Part shown: one piece after another, positions 14,740-23,407 of the stretch
How the letters are laid out: each line of letters starts with the position of its first letter
Position numbering within the stretch: the first letter of the stretch is position 1
From: Halobacterium noricense
Lineage (GTDB): Archaea > Halobacteriota > Halobacteria > Halobacteriales > Halobacteriaceae
Length of the DNA stretch: 64,000 bases
NCBI RefSeq assembly: GCF_021233435.1
Contig: NZ_CP089468.1
Location: 1,984,001 to 2,048,000, forward strand
Reading direction: 5' to 3'
Program-made: the position numbers and the translations under genes
Notes under the pieces: generated by a model
What the model saw: only the letters and a program-made list of their open reading frames with translations
The model's database searches: none
What the model was told of the DNA's origin: nothing

Positions 14740-15591
14740 ATGATAGACGAGACTGCCGAGGAGATTCGCGAGATGCGGACCCACTCCTCCTCGGTCGTCG
14801 CCGTGAAAGCCGCACGCGCGCTCGGAGACCTCATCGACAACGACTACCCGACCGTCGAGGAGTACGTGCGGGCGCTGGAGCGGAACAGCAACGCGCTCCG
14901 GCGCGCGAACCCCTCGCACGCGTCGCTGGTGACGACCCAGCGAGACATCGTCGAGCGGGTGCGGGACGCGGAGCCGGCGTCGGTCGTGGAAGCGAAGGAA
15001 CTCACGGCCGCGGCTATCGACGACGTCGTGGAGGCCGTCGAGCAGGCGAAACACGAGGCCGCGGCGACGCTGGCCGAGCGCGTCGAGGACGGCCAGACGC
15101 TGCTGACGCACGACTACTCCTCGACGGTGCTGGAGGCGCTGGAGACGGCCGCGCAGGACGGCAAGCACCTCGACGTCTACGTGACGGAGGCCCGACCCCG
15201 ACACCTCGGCCGGAAGACCGCGCGGACGCTGGCGGCCATCGACCGCATCGATCCGACGCTCATCGTGGACGGGGCGTCGGGCTACTACCTCTCGGAGTGC
15301 GACCGCGTCCTGCTCGGGATGGACTGCATCGTCGAGGACACGTACTACAACCGCGTCGGCACGTACCCGCTGGCCGCGGCGGCCAACGATACGGGGACGC
15401 CGGTGACGGTCGCGGGGTCGAGTGCGAAGCTCGTCGACGAGGGGTTCCGCTTCGAGAACGACTTCCGGGACGTCAGCGAGGTCATCCGCGAGCCGCCGGC
15501 GGGATTCGACGTGAAGAACCCGGCCTACGACGCGACGCCGACGCGGCTGCTCGACTCGGTCGTGACCGACGAAGGCGTCCGCGAGTTCTAG
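14740..15591 (+). CDS. eIF-2B alpha/beta/delta-family protein (ribose-1,5-bisphosphate isomerase-like)
   Basis: The 283-residue protein is a member of the eIF2B/MtnA/R15P-isomerase superfamily. The C-terminal Rossmann-like half holds Leu-Asp-Val-Tyr-Val-Thr-Glu-Ala-Arg-Pro, then Val-Leu-Leu-Gly-Met-Asp-Cys-Ile (about 192-199) and Asn-Arg-Val-Gly-Thr-Tyr-Pro-Leu-Ala (about 207-215), all family hallmarks. The N-terminal half is helical. Archaea use relatives either as R15P isomerase in AMP salvage or as regulators. Haloarchaeal annotations usually say eIF-2B, but a metabolic role is equally possible. ATG at 14740 is preferred over TTG at 14713. Confidence 0.8.
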   Translation: MIDETAEEIREMRTHSSSVVAVKAARALGDLIDNDYPTVEEYVRALERNSNALRRANPSHASLVTTQRDIVERVRDAEPASVVEAKELTAAAIDDVVEAVEQAKHEAAATLAERVEDGQTLLTHDYSSTVLEALETAAQDGKHLDVYVTEARPRHLGRKTARTLAAIDRIDPTLIVDGASGYYLSECDRVLLGMDCIVEDTYYNRVGTYPLAAAANDTGTPVTVAGSSAKLVDEGFRFENDFRDVSEVIREPPAGFDVKNPAYDATPTRLLDSVVTDEGVREF

Positions 15592-15709
15592 GTAGCGCCG
15601 TCAGCGAAGGGCTGCTCCGCCACGCGACCCCGATCGAGTGCGAGTACGGGTGGGCGCATCGCGTGAGCCCTGCCGGAACGACTAACGGCGTGGCAGCGAA
15701 CGAATCGGT

Positions 15710-16195
15710 ATGCGGCGTCTCGACGCCGACCGACTCCGGCACCACCTCGCCGGTGACCGTCGTCCCCGGCGACTCGTCGTTCTCTGTGCCGTCAGCCTCG
15801 TGAGCGTCGCGTCCGTCGCGTTCCTGCTCGGGCTGGACGCCGGCCTCTACGAATTTTCGGGCTGGCTCGTCATCGTCCCCGGGATTGCCGTCGCCGGCGG
15901 GATTCTCGGTGCCGGTCTCGTGCCGACCGTCGGCTCGCTGTGGCTCGTCGGCGTCTGGTGGTACGTCTTCCCGCCGCTGGTCGGGTACGTCACCGGCGAG
16001 TGGATGGGTGCCGGTCGATACACCCATCCGAGAATGCTGGGGTTCGCGTACGGGTCCGCCCGCGCCGAACTCCTCGGCGGCGTCGAGACGAGCGTCAACT
16101 TCGGGCTGCTGCTCGCGGTCCTCGTCGGCGTCCTCGGCTACGTTGCTGGCTCCGCCGTCAGTCGGCTGGCGATGCGCGTTCGGTCGTCCCGATAA
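15710..16195 (+). CDS. Hypothetical four-helix membrane protein
   Basis: This 161-residue protein has about four hydrophobic stretches: Leu-Val-Val-Leu-Cys-Ala-Val-Ser-Leu (22-41), Leu-Val-Ile-Val-Pro-Gly-Ile-Ala-Val-Ala (53-70), Val-Gly-Ser-Leu-Trp-Leu-Val-Gly-Val-Trp-Trp-Tyr (73-93) and Phe-Gly-Leu-Leu-Leu-Ala-Val-Leu-Val-Gly (131-152). It has an Arg-rich N-terminus. I do not recognise a family. It appears monocistronic and convergent with the small membrane protein at 16226. Confidence 0.65.
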   Translation: MRRLDADRLRHHLAGDRRPRRLVVLCAVSLVSVASVAFLLGLDAGLYEFSGWLVIVPGIAVAGGILGAGLVPTVGSLWLVGVWWYVFPPLVGYVTGEWMGAGRYTHPRMLGFAYGSARAELLGGVETSVNFGLLLAVLVGVLGYVAGSAVSRLAMRVRSSR

Positions 16196-16225
16196 CGGGA
16201 CCGTGCGTCTCGGGAAGGCGAGGAT

Positions 16226-16423
16226 TCAGCGTCCGTACAGGGCGTACGAGAGCGCAAGAAAGCAGGCGACGGCGCCGCCGACGAATCCTACGAACGCGCC
16301 GTAGGGAACGTCGGCGTTCCCGAGAACCGCTGCGAGAGTCCCACCGACGAGCGCCGACGCCAGCAGGAGGGCGGCACCGGTCTGCCAGCGCTCGACGAAC
16401 GCGACGGTGGTCTCGTCTGTCAT
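16226..16423 (-). CDS. Small two-helix membrane protein
   Basis: The 65-residue protein has a short charged N-terminus (Met-Thr-Asp-Glu-Thr-Thr) and two hydrophobic helices, about residues 16-34 and 42-62, joined by Asn-Ala-Asp-Val-Pro-Tyr-Gly. Helix faces are rich in Gly and Ala. No family is recognised. The ATG, composition and absence of any competing gene support it as real. Confidence 0.6.
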   Translation of the reverse strand: MTDETTVAFVERWQTGAALLLASALVGGTLAAVLGNADVPYGAFVGFVGGAVACFLALSYALYGR

Positions 16424-16482
16424 AGACGAGAGTCGGGCTGTCGTCCGGTAAGTGTACCGACGAATCTACGCGAACGAGAACG

Positions 16483-17541
16483 CTACTCCCGCGGCGGGTT
16501 GTCGCGGGCGAGCGTGATTTCGTGGGCTTCGACGTCCTCGTAGGCGGCGACGCGGCCGCCGACCTCGACGCGGCCCGCGTCGGTGTCGAGGACGAGCGTC
16601 GCGACTTCCTCGGTCTCCTCGAACTTCGTCTCGGCGACGCGGCCGCGGTCCGTGCGCGCGTCGCCGCTGAGCACGTCGCGCCCGTGGACGGTCGCGTACA
16701 CGTCACCGTCGAGCGTCCGGAGGTCTTTCACGCAGCGCCGGATGGAGGCGTACGTCCGCGGGAGCTCGATGTCGGCGGCGTCGCTCTCGTAGAGGGTGTC
16801 GTTGGCAGTCGACCAGATGACGGTGCCGAAGAAGCCCGAGACGAGGAAGCCCAGCGCCGAGCGGTTGAAGATGACGCCGTACTTCTCGGGGTCGTCGCGG
16901 ACCGCGCCCTGCGTCGCGTAGACGGAGTACTGGCCGTCGGCGACGGCGACGACGGGCGTGGTGACGCCGCGGCGGCCGCGCGCGGTGGTGGCGACCTCGC
17001 TGTAGTCGAAGTCGTCGGCGTCGGGAGCGTTGCGGACCGGCGTGACGACGAGGTCGACGCTGACGCCGCGGTCGCGGGCGGCCGCGAGGTCGTCGGCGAA
17101 GCGGTCGAGCAGCCCCGGCGTCAGCGAGCAGACCAGTTCGAACTCCGCGCTGTCGATGACGTCGCCGAAGTAGCGCAGAATCGTCGACCGGGACTTCACC
17201 AGCGACACCGCCTCCGTCTCGCGGGCGGGCGTGGTGTACGCCTCTTCGAGGGACGCGACCATCTGCGCGAAGTTCGTCTGGAGGTCCGCGAACGCCTCCT
17301 CGGGGTCGATGGCGACCACCTTCATCGGCCGGGACTCGCGGAGTTCGACGAGCCCGCGGTCACCGAGACTCCGCACCGTGTCGTACACGCGCGGCTGGGG
17401 AATGTCGGTGCGGTCGGCGATTTCGCTGGCCGTGAGTTCGCCGTGCTGCAGCACCGTGAGGTACGCCTCGATTTCGTACTCGCCGAGGTCGAACCCCGCG
17501 CCGACTCGTTCGACCGTCTCGCGGAGGTCCTCGTCGCTCAT
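16483..17541 (-). CDS. trmB: TrmB-family sugar-responsive transcriptional regulator
   Basis: TrmB in Halobacterium controls gluconeogenesis, glycolysis and linked cofactor genes in response to glucose. The 352-residue protein has the N-terminal winged helix: Gly-Glu-Tyr-Glu-Ile-Glu-Ala-Tyr-Leu, then [15 protein letters not shown] (about 39-53). A PLD-like middle and a C-terminal TrmB sugar-binding domain follow. Length matches the halobacterial TrmB. ATG at 17539-17541 is used; GTG four codons upstream is unlikely. Orthology to the characterised TrmB is probable from overall similarity, but paralogues exist. Confidence 0.85.
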   Translation of the reverse strand: MSDEDLRETVERVGAGFDLGEYEIEAYLTVLQHGELTASEIADRTDIPQPRVYDTVRSLGDRGLVELRESRPMKVVAIDPEEAFADLQTNFAQMVASLEEAYTTPARETEAVSLVKSRSTILRYFGDVIDSAEFELVCSLTPGLLDRFADDLAAARDRGVSVDLVVTPVRNAPDADDFDYSEVATTARGRRGVTTPVVAVADGQYSVYATQGAVRDDPEKYGVIFNRSALGFLVSGFFGTVIWSTANDTLYESDAADIELPRTYASIRRCVKDLRTLDGDVYATVHGRDVLSGDARTDRGRVAETKFEETEEVATLVLDTDAGRVEVGGRVAAYEDVEAHEITLARDNPPRE

Positions 17542-17623
17542 ACCGCCACCCACGGTGACCCCGCTCTTTTACCCTGCGGTCGGCGGTCGGCGACGCGACA
17601 CGTTCGACGGGCGGTCCGCGCGC

Positions 17624-18970
17624 TCAGTCGTCGGCGTGCATCGTGACGCGGCCCTGGATTTCGGGGTCGATGCCGTGTTCGCGGGCGTACGCCGCGAGCA
17701 CCTGGTGTTGGATGCCGAGGCGGTCGACGCGGTGGGCTTCGTCGAGCGCGGGGAACTCGTCGTCCGTGTAGAAGAGGTAGTCGGTGGTCGCGAGCGTGTA
17801 CGTCGCACTGGGGTCGACGGGTTCGCCGGCGACCCGGACGTCCAGCAGTTCGTCGGTAGTCTCGTCCCACGTGAGTGCCGCGCCGGAGACGTGGGCGTGC
17901 CACCAGTCGGGTTCCGCGAAGCCCAGCGACCCGCCTTTCGCGCCGCGGAACACGTCCAGCAGTTCCGCGCCCGTGAGTTCGGCGACCGAGACGGGCTCCT
18001 CGAAGGGGACGACGCTGACGAGGTCCGCGACGGTCACGTCGCCCGCGATGGCGGGGCCGTCGCGGACGCCGCCGGAGTTCTGGAGCGCGACGTCCGTGTC
18101 GGCGGCCCACCGGTAGGCGTCCGCGACGAAGTTCCCGATGCGGGACTCGCCGCGGAACAGCGTCGACTCCGTGCGTTCCATCGGCTCGGCGACGTGGCCG
18201 ACGGTGTCGTTCAGGCCGGTCTCGGCCATACGCTCGCGGAGGCGCTCGGCGAGCGGTTCGTAGACGGGCGCGTCCGCGACGACGTGGCGCGCGACTTCGC
18301 CGGCTTCGAGGTCGACTTCGAGGACGACCTCGCCGCCGGAGCCGGGGCGCGTGAGCAGGGTGTCGTCGAGGCGTTCGACGCGCTCGGCGGGGATGTGGCC
18401 GCCCAGCACCGCGTCCACGTCCGTCGTAGCGGCGAGTTCCTCGTCGCCACGGCCGAGGTGCGAGAGCGCGACTACGTAGTCCGCGCCCGCCTCGCGGAGC
18501 TGTTCGCTGGCTTCCCGCGTCGCTTCGATGGGGTCGGTGACGGTGAGGTCGCTCGCCATCGGGTTCAGCGACGGCGTGGCGTCGTCGAGCACGCCGAGGA
18601 AGCCGACGCGCGCGCCGTCGGCCTCGACGACGGTCCACGGGTCGACGCCGGCGACGCGGTCGCCGTCCCGGTAGACGTTCGCGGATACCCACGTCTGCGG
18701 GGAGTCGGCGACGATTTCGCCCGTGACGGCCGCGCCGTAGTCGAAGTCGTGGTTGCCGAACGTCTCCACGCCGGGCTCGACGGCGTCGTAGAGGTCCAGC
18801 GCCTGCCGGCCCTCCGTCACCAGCGAGAGCACGCCCGGGGCCGTGTTGTCGCCCGAGCCCGCCGCAATCGCGGTGCCGCGGTCGCGCAGCACGGACGCGA
18901 GCCGGCCGGCCTTCGCGGGCGAATCGTAGACGTTCTCCAGGTCGGAGTAGTGGAAAATCCGGACCGCCAT
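17624..18970 (-). CDS. 5'-nucleotidase/UshA-family metallophosphoesterase (cytoplasmic)
   Basis: The 448-residue protein has a calcineurin-like phosphoesterase domain followed by a 5'-nucleotidase C-terminal domain (Asn-Phe-Val-Ala-Asp-Ala-Tyr-Arg, then Leu-Gln-Asn-Ser-Gly-Gly-Val-Arg, about 283-306). Metal motifs include Gly-Asn-His-Asp-Phe-Asp-Tyr-Gly (about 71-78) and Leu-Ser-His-Leu-Gly. The first metal motif, normally D-x-H, reads Ser-Asp-Leu-Glu-Asn. Most UshA relatives are exported; this one has no signal peptide. The substrate may be a nucleotide or a sugar phosphate. Start ATG at 18968-18970. Confidence 0.85.
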   Translation of the reverse strand: MAVRIFHYSDLENVYDSPAKAGRLASVLRDRGTAIAAGSGDNTAPGVLSLVTEGRQALDLYDAVEPGVETFGNHDFDYGAAVTGEIVADSPQTWVSANVYRDGDRVAGVDPWTVVEADGARVGFLGVLDDATPSLNPMASDLTVTDPIEATREASEQLREAGADYVVALSHLGRGDEELAATTDVDAVLGGHIPAERVERLDDTLLTRPGSGGEVVLEVDLEAGEVARHVVADAPVYEPLAERLRERMAETGLNDTVGHVAEPMERTESTLFRGESRIGNFVADAYRWAADTDVALQNSGGVRDGPAIAGDVTVADLVSVVPFEEPVSVAELTGAELLDVFRGAKGGSLGFAEPDWWHAHVSGAALTWDETTDELLDVRVAGEPVDPSATYTLATTDYLFYTDDEFPALDEAHRVDRLGIQHQVLAAYAREHGIDPEIQGRVTMHADD

Positions 18971-19077
18971 TACCGGATTCGAGGCCCGCAGCGGGGAAGA
19001 GCGCTTCGATGGCCGGCACTCCCGCCGCGAGCGCGGGGACGGACAGGGCTAAATGCGGGAGCCAGCTACTGGGAGAC

Positions 19078-19314
19078 ATGCTTACGGTGGCGAGCGACGA
19101 CGACACCCTGTACGTCGCGGAAGACGAGGGGCAGCGCGGTCAGGACGGCCCGTTCTACGTGGTCTACCGAACCGAGGACCGCGAGGGCCGGTACGGCTTC
19201 TACTGCTCGAACTGCGAGTCCGTCGACGTCGCGATGGACTCGATGCGCCGCATCAAGTGCAACGGCTGCGGGAACTTCACGAAGCCCGACGAGTGGGACT
19301 CCGCCCACGAGTAG
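19078..19314 (+). CDS. DUF5816-like small zinc-finger protein
   Basis: The 78-residue protein carries Gly-Phe-Tyr-Cys-Ser-Asn-Cys (about 40-46) and Ile-Lys-Cys-Asn-Gly-Cys-Gly-Asn (about 60-67), two CxxC pairs forming a probable zinc site. It ends Lys-Pro-Asp-Glu-Trp-Asp. This agrees with the haloarchaeal family DUF5816 as I remember it. Small CxxC zinc proteins are abundant in haloarchaea and often affect regulation. ATG at 19078 gives the family start; earlier in-frame ATG at 19009 lies in an intergenic-like stretch. Confidence 0.75.
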   Translation: MLTVASDDDTLYVAEDEGQRGQDGPFYVVYRTEDREGRYGFYCSNCESVDVAMDSMRRIKCNGCGNFTKPDEWDSAHE

Positions 19315-19359
19315 CCACACGACCCGAGTTTTAATCGCCGGATCGGCGATTGCGCAGCC

Positions 19360-19503
19360 ATGAGCCGGAGCTGCACGCTCGGCCCACGGGACGCCGTGGC
19401 GTCGCTCGTCGGTGGGGAGATGCGGGCCGCGTTCCCGGAGACGACGGCAACCGCGGCTCCACAAGACGGACGGCTGAGGCGCGCCGAACTCGGCGAAATC
19501 TGA
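19360..19503 (+). CDS. Possible 47-residue small protein
   Basis: An ATG at 19360 opens a 47-codon frame ending TGA at 19503, preceded by an AT-rich stretch (gagttttaat at about 19325). The product contains Cys-Thr-Leu-Gly-Pro-Arg-Asp-Ala-Val-Ala-Ser-Leu and ends Leu-Gly-Glu-Ile. No known family or motif is recognised. It fills an otherwise empty 245-base gap, but codon use alone does not prove it. Confidence 0.25.
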   Translation: MSRSCTLGPRDAVASLVGGEMRAAFPETTATAAPQDGRLRRAELGEI

Positions 19504-19558
19504 ACGGTTACCATGCGGCAGGAAAGCTTATTACCTAGACCCGCCACGGTACGAGTGC

Positions 19559-19867
19559 ATGGGGACTGTTACCACCCCTCCCGACGAGCAGGCCCGGTCG
19601 ATATTCGACGACCTCGGGTACAGCCTCGCAGGAGACGGCGCGGAGTTCTCCGCCACGCGCGACTGGAAAGAGATACGCGTGACAGCCGTCACAGACCACG
19701 TCGACGCCGACCACGACAGCGGTTATCGCTGTTTCGTGACGTGGGCCGAGAACACCGACGCGCTCGAACGACAGCTGCGTCGGCTCGATCCGCCCTACGA
19801 GTGGGCGGTGATGGGTGTCGAGGAGGACGGTGACTACGAAGTAGCGCGCGCCCCGCCGGTCAGCTAG
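19559..19867 (+). CDS. Conserved haloarchaeal small protein
   Basis: The 102-residue protein starts Met-Gly-Thr-Val-Thr-Thr-Pro-Pro-Asp-Glu-Gln-Ala-Arg with Ile-Phe-Asp-Asp-Leu-Gly-Tyr. It then shows alternating beta segments including Ile-Arg-Val-Thr-Ala-Val and Cys-Phe-Val-Thr-Trp. The opening pattern is one I associate with a conserved haloarchaeal family of unknown function (DUF7116-like, from memory). No membrane segment is seen. It is convergent with the aminotransferase gene, with 16 bases between stops. Confidence 0.7.
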   Translation: MGTVTTPPDEQARSIFDDLGYSLAGDGAEFSATRDWKEIRVTAVTDHVDADHDSGYRCFVTWAENTDALERQLRRLDPPYEWAVMGVEEDGDYEVARAPPVS

Positions 19868-19883
19868 GCGCGCGTCGGTTTTT

Positions 19884-21068
19884 CTATCGGAGTGCTTCCC
19901 GCGTCGCGGCGAGCCCGGCAGCCGCGTCCACGTCCGCGCCCAGCGCGTCGAAGGCGTCCGCGAGCGCAGCGACGACGAGCGTGACGTTCTCCGGGCGCGC
20001 ACCGTGGCCCATACAGCCGATGCGGAACACGTCGCCCGCCAAGTCGCCGAGGCCGGACGCGATTTCGAGGTCGTAGTGGTCGAGCACGTAGTCGATGACC
20101 TCGCCGTCGTTGACCCCCTCCGGGACGCGCACGGCGTTCAGGCTCGGCAGCCAGTAGTCGTCCTCGGGGTTGAGACCGAGGCCCATCGCCTCCACGCCGG
20201 CCTTCAGCGCGCCCGCGATTCGCTCGTGGCGCGCCCACCGCTGTTCGATGCCCTCCTCGGCGACCAGCCGCAGCGCCTCGCGGAGCGCGTACACGTTCGA
20301 GACGGGTGCCGTGTGGTGGTACGCGCGCTCGTCGCCCCAGTAGCCCTCCAGCAGCGAGAGGTCCAGATACCACGACCGCGGATCCGCCTCGCGGGAGAGC
20401 ACTTTGTCCATCGCGTCGTCGTTCAGGGTCAGCGGGCTCGCGCCCGGCGGACACGACAGGCACTTCTGCGGGCCGGAGTACGCCGCATCGATGCCCCACT
20501 CGTCGACGCGGAGTTCGACGCCGCCGAGACTCGTCACGGTGTCGGCCACGACGAGCGCGTCGTGCTCGTGGGCGATGTCCGTGAGCTCGGGGACGTTCGT
20601 CTGCTTCGCGCCGGTGGACGTCTCCGCGTGCACGAACCCGAAGACGTCGGGCTGGTGCTCGGCGAACGCGTCCGCGACGTCCGCGGGCTGGAGCGGCTCG
20701 CCCCACGGCGCGTCCACGCGCACCACGTCGCCGCCCGCGCGGCGCGCCATCTCGGCCATGCGGTCGCCGAAGTAGCCGTTCGTCGGCGCGAGGAACGTCT
20801 CCCCGGGCTCCGTGAGGTTGCCGATGGCAGCCTCCATCGCCGCGGAACCCGTGCCGGAGACGGGAATCGTCCACTCGTTGTCCGTGCGGAACGTGTACCG
20901 CAGCAGCTCCTGGGTCTCGTCCATAATCTCCACGAACGACGGGTCGAGGTGGCCCACCAGCGGCGTACTCATCGCTTTCAGTACGCGCGGGTGGACCGGG
21001 CTCGGCCCCGGCCCCATGAGCGTTCGCTGCGGCGGCGACAACTCACCGACGTCTGGCGCGTCCGTCAT
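19884..21068 (-). CDS. Class V aminotransferase (alanine-glyoxylate/serine-pyruvate type)
   Basis: The 394-residue PLP enzyme shows Met-Gly-Pro-Gly-Pro-Ser-Pro-Val near residue 18 and His-Leu-Asp-Pro-Ser-Phe (about 40). It also has Gly-Thr-Gly-Ser-Ala-Ala-Met-Glu-Ala-Ala (about 73-82) and the PLP lysine in Ser-Gly-Pro-Gln-Lys-Cys-Leu (about 202-208). This is the alanine-glyoxylate or serine-pyruvate aminotransferase group. Such enzymes interconvert glyoxylate/glycine or hydroxypyruvate/serine; exact substrates are uncertain. ATG at 21066-21068 is preferred over an upstream ATG nine codons earlier. Confidence 0.9.
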   Translation of the reverse strand: MTDAPDVGELSPPQRTLMGPGPSPVHPRVLKAMSTPLVGHLDPSFVEIMDETQELLRYTFRTDNEWTIPVSGTGSAAMEAAIGNLTEPGETFLAPTNGYFGDRMAEMARRAGGDVVRVDAPWGEPLQPADVADAFAEHQPDVFGFVHAETSTGAKQTNVPELTDIAHEHDALVVADTVTSLGGVELRVDEWGIDAAYSGPQKCLSCPPGASPLTLNDDAMDKVLSREADPRSWYLDLSLLEGYWGDERAYHHTAPVSNVYALREALRLVAEEGIEQRWARHERIAGALKAGVEAMGLGLNPEDDYWLPSLNAVRVPEGVNDGEVIDYVLDHYDLEIASGLGDLAGDVFRIGCMGHGARPENVTLVVAALADAFDALGADVDAAAGLAATREALR

Positions 21069-21169
21069 GTCAGAACCCCAGACGGGCGTTAGCAAGAAGG
21101 TTCGGGAATCGGCACCACGGGTACCCGGCCAGCGACAGGAGTTACGTTCCCGGGCCGCGATGGGCCGGT

Positions 21170-21715
21170 ATGCAGCCAGAGTCGCCGTCGTCGCTGTCCG
21201 ACCTCCTGAACAACACCGTCGACGAGTTCGTCGGCAACGTCGCCAGCGCGCTCCCGCGCGTCCTCACGGGCCTGGTCTTCCTCGTGCTCGCGGCGATTCT
21301 CATCCGCGTCGTCGCCACCGCCGTGCGCGTCGTCCTGCGACAGGTCTACCCGGACCAGCCGATTTACGTCCAGCTCGGCGGCACGCTCGCCTCGGTCGTG
21401 CTGTGGTTCGGCGCGCTGCTGGGCTTCCTGTCGGCGGTCGGCCTCCCCGAAATCGCCGCGGCGCTCGGCACCGCCTCCGGCTTCCTCGCGCTCGGCGTCT
21501 CGTACGCGCTCTCGGGGATGCTCGCGGACGCCGTCGCCGGCATCTACCTCCTCCGCGACCCCGACTTCAACCCCGGCGACACGGTCGAGACGGACGGCAC
21601 CGTCGGCGTCGTCGAAGCCATCGAGCTCCGGAAGACTCGCCTCGACGTGGACGGCGACCGCCTCGTGCGCGCGAACGCCGACATCGAGGCGGAGTGGACG
21701 AAAAAGCCCGAGTGA
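21170..21715 (+). CDS. MscS-family mechanosensitive channel, short form
   Basis: The 181-residue protein has three hydrophobic helices. The last includes Gly-Thr-Ala-Ser-Gly-Phe-Leu-Ala-Leu-Gly-Val-Ser-Tyr-Ala-Leu (pore-lining type), followed by Asp-Pro-Asp-Phe-Asn-Pro-Gly-Asp-Thr-Val (about 131-140). Then comes the beta domain motif Gly-Thr-Val-Gly-Val-Val-Glu-Ala-Ile-Glu-Leu-Arg-Lys-Thr. It stops soon after Arg-Ala-Asn-Ala, so the usual large C-terminal cage domain is missing. The stop codon is clean, so this is a natural short form. It probably releases solutes on hypo-osmotic shock. Confidence 0.85.
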   Translation: MQPESPSSLSDLLNNTVDEFVGNVASALPRVLTGLVFLVLAAILIRVVATAVRVVLRQVYPDQPIYVQLGGTLASVVLWFGALLGFLSAVGLPEIAAALGTASGFLALGVSYALSGMLADAVAGIYLLRDPDFNPGDTVETDGTVGVVEAIELRKTRLDVDGDRLVRANADIEAEWTKKPE

Positions 21716-21780
21716 GGCGCGAACGCTGCCTGCTAGCAGGGCACCCGCGAGTTTATCCCGCTTCGTAGAGTACTTTGGGT

Positions 21781-22710
21781 ATGTTCGTAGGGCACGCGAT
21801 GTTCGCGTTCGGCGTCGTCGCGCTCGCTGCCGCCCGATTCGGGGTGTCCCGAGAGCGCGCGCTCGCCCTCGGCGTCGCCGCCGGCCTGTTCGCCGCCGTC
21901 CCCGACGTCGACATAGCCTACGCCCTCGTCGGGCTCGTCGCCGTCGACCCGACGAGCCCTATGGCCGTCGCGCAGTCGTTCTGGGGCGCGTCCACGGTCG
22001 TCCATCGCGCGGTCACGCACTCGCTGGTCGTCGCGGTGCCCGCGGCCGCCGCGTTCGCGCTCGCGCCAACCCACCGCCGGATTGCCGCGGCCGCCCTCGC
22101 CGCGCTCGTCGGCGTCGTCGCCGCGTTCTCCGGCCCGCTCCCCGCGGTCATCGTCGGCCTGTTCGCGGCCGGCGGCTGGCTCGTCGCGCGCGCCGCCCAC
22201 GCCTACCGCGTCCGCGGCACCAGCCTGTTCGCAGTCGCGCTCGTCGGCCTCGTCAGCCACCCGTTCGGCGACCTGTTCACCGGGAAACCCCCGGAGCTGC
22301 TCTACCCGCTCGGCGTCACCGTCTTCGACGGCCGCGTCGCGCTGTCCGCCGACCCGACGCTGCACCTGCTGGGCGCGTTCGGCGTCGAACTGTTCGCCAT
22401 CTGGCTGGGCGTCGCCGCCGCGTTCTGGCTCACTGGCCACCGCTTCACCGACCACGTGAACTCGCGGGCGGCGTTCGGCGCTGCGTACGCCCTCGCCGTG
22501 CTCGTGTTGCCGCCGCCGACGATGGATGCCTCCTACCAGTTCGTATTCAGCGTCGTCGCGGTCGGCTTCGTCGGCGTCGTCCCCGCGCCGAAGCTCCGCC
22601 GGCGCTCGCTGACGCTGCCATCGCTGCCCACCGCCGTCGTCACTGGGCTGGCGGCGGTCACACTCGCCGGGCTCGCGTACGGCGTCGCGTACACCACGGG
22701 GCTCGCGTAA
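21781..22710 (+). CDS. Membrane-bound metal-dependent hydrolase-like protein (YdjM/DUF457 type)
   Basis: The 309-residue polytopic protein opens with Met-Phe-Val-Gly-His-Ala-Met-Phe-Ala-Phe-Gly. It has the family motifs Pro-Asp-Val-Asp (about 42), Val-His-Arg-Ala-Val-Thr-His-Ser (about 74-81) and His-Pro-Phe-Gly-Asp-Leu (about 160-165). These are the conserved His/Asp of the YdjM/DUF457 superfamily of membrane metal-dependent hydrolases. The substrate is unknown. About eight hydrophobic segments are visible. The start at 21781 is used; GTG/ATG two codons upstream is equally close. Confidence 0.8.
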   Translation: MFVGHAMFAFGVVALAAARFGVSRERALALGVAAGLFAAVPDVDIAYALVGLVAVDPTSPMAVAQSFWGASTVVHRAVTHSLVVAVPAAAAFALAPTHRRIAAAALAALVGVVAAFSGPLPAVIVGLFAAGGWLVARAAHAYRVRGTSLFAVALVGLVSHPFGDLFTGKPPELLYPLGVTVFDGRVALSADPTLHLLGAFGVELFAIWLGVAAAFWLTGHRFTDHVNSRAAFGAAYALAVLVLPPPTMDASYQFVFSVVAVGFVGVVPAPKLRRRSLTLPSLPTAVVTGLAAVTLAGLAYGVAYTTGLA

Positions 22711-22762
22711 CTGTTCTGCCGCGGCCTCAGCACTTGTTAGGCGGGCGCTCCGACACACGAAC

Positions 22763-23407
22763 GTGGCACGCAACTCACGCCTCTCCGCGCTCGTCCGAGC
22801 GGAGCGCGCGAACGCCGCGCTGTCGTGGCTGCTCGTCGCCGTCGTCGCCGCGTCAGTTGCGGCGAGCGTTCCCAACGACCCCGTCTGGGTCGTGTTCGCG
22901 CTCGTCACGGCCGCGGTCGCCGTCCTCCCGCCGGTGGCATTCGGGGAGGCGCGCGCGATGCTCCCGTGGGAAGTCCTCGCGCTCGCTGCGCTCCCCACCG
23001 TCGGCCGGGCGCTCGCGACTCCCGGGCTGACCAGCGACCTGGCAACCTACGTCGGGATCGCCGCGCTCGCGCTCGTCGTCGCCGTCGAACTCGACGTGTT
23101 CACGCGCGTCCGGCTCGCGAACTGGTTCTCGGTCGTCTTCGTCGTCGTGGCGACGATGGCAACAGCGGGCTTCCTCGCGGTGCTCGGCTGGATTTCGGAC
23201 CTCACCGTCGGCACCGCGTTCGTCCTCCCCGCGGAGCCGCCGCTGACCGCCGCACAGGAGCACGCCGCCGTGACCGCGCTCGTGCAGGATTTCGTTGCAG
23301 CGACGGTCGCGGGCGTGCTCGCCGCCGTCGTGTTCGTCTGGTACTTCCGGCGGCGCGCGGACGCCAGCCTCCGGCTCCCGGCGGAACTAGAGGTGGTCGT
23401 CGAGTGA
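22763..23407 (+). CDS. Polytopic membrane protein, paired with DUF2238-like gene
   Basis: The 214-residue protein starts with GTG at 22763 (Met-Ala-Arg-Asn-Ser-Arg-Leu) and shows about five to six hydrophobic segments. It ends with a cytoplasmic tail after Tyr-Phe-Arg-Arg-Arg. No catalytic motif is recognised. Its TGA stop overlaps the GTG start of the next membrane protein by 4 bases, so both are probably made together and may form one complex. Confidence 0.7.
   Translation: MARNSRLSALVRAERANAALSWLLVAVVAASVAASVPNDPVWVVFALVTAAVAVLPPVAFGEARAMLPWEVLALAALPTVGRALATPGLTSDLATYVGIAALALVVAVELDVFTRVRLANWFSVVFVVVATMATAGFLAVLGWISDLTVGTAFVLPAEPPLTAAQEHAAVTALVQDFVAATVAGVLAAVVFVWYFRRRADASLRLPAELEVVVE

Noticed and set aside
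17231-19363. 710-codon plus-strand frame opposite trmB and the nucleotidase
   Set aside because: Antisense to two recognised genes; composition typical of codon-position shadow.
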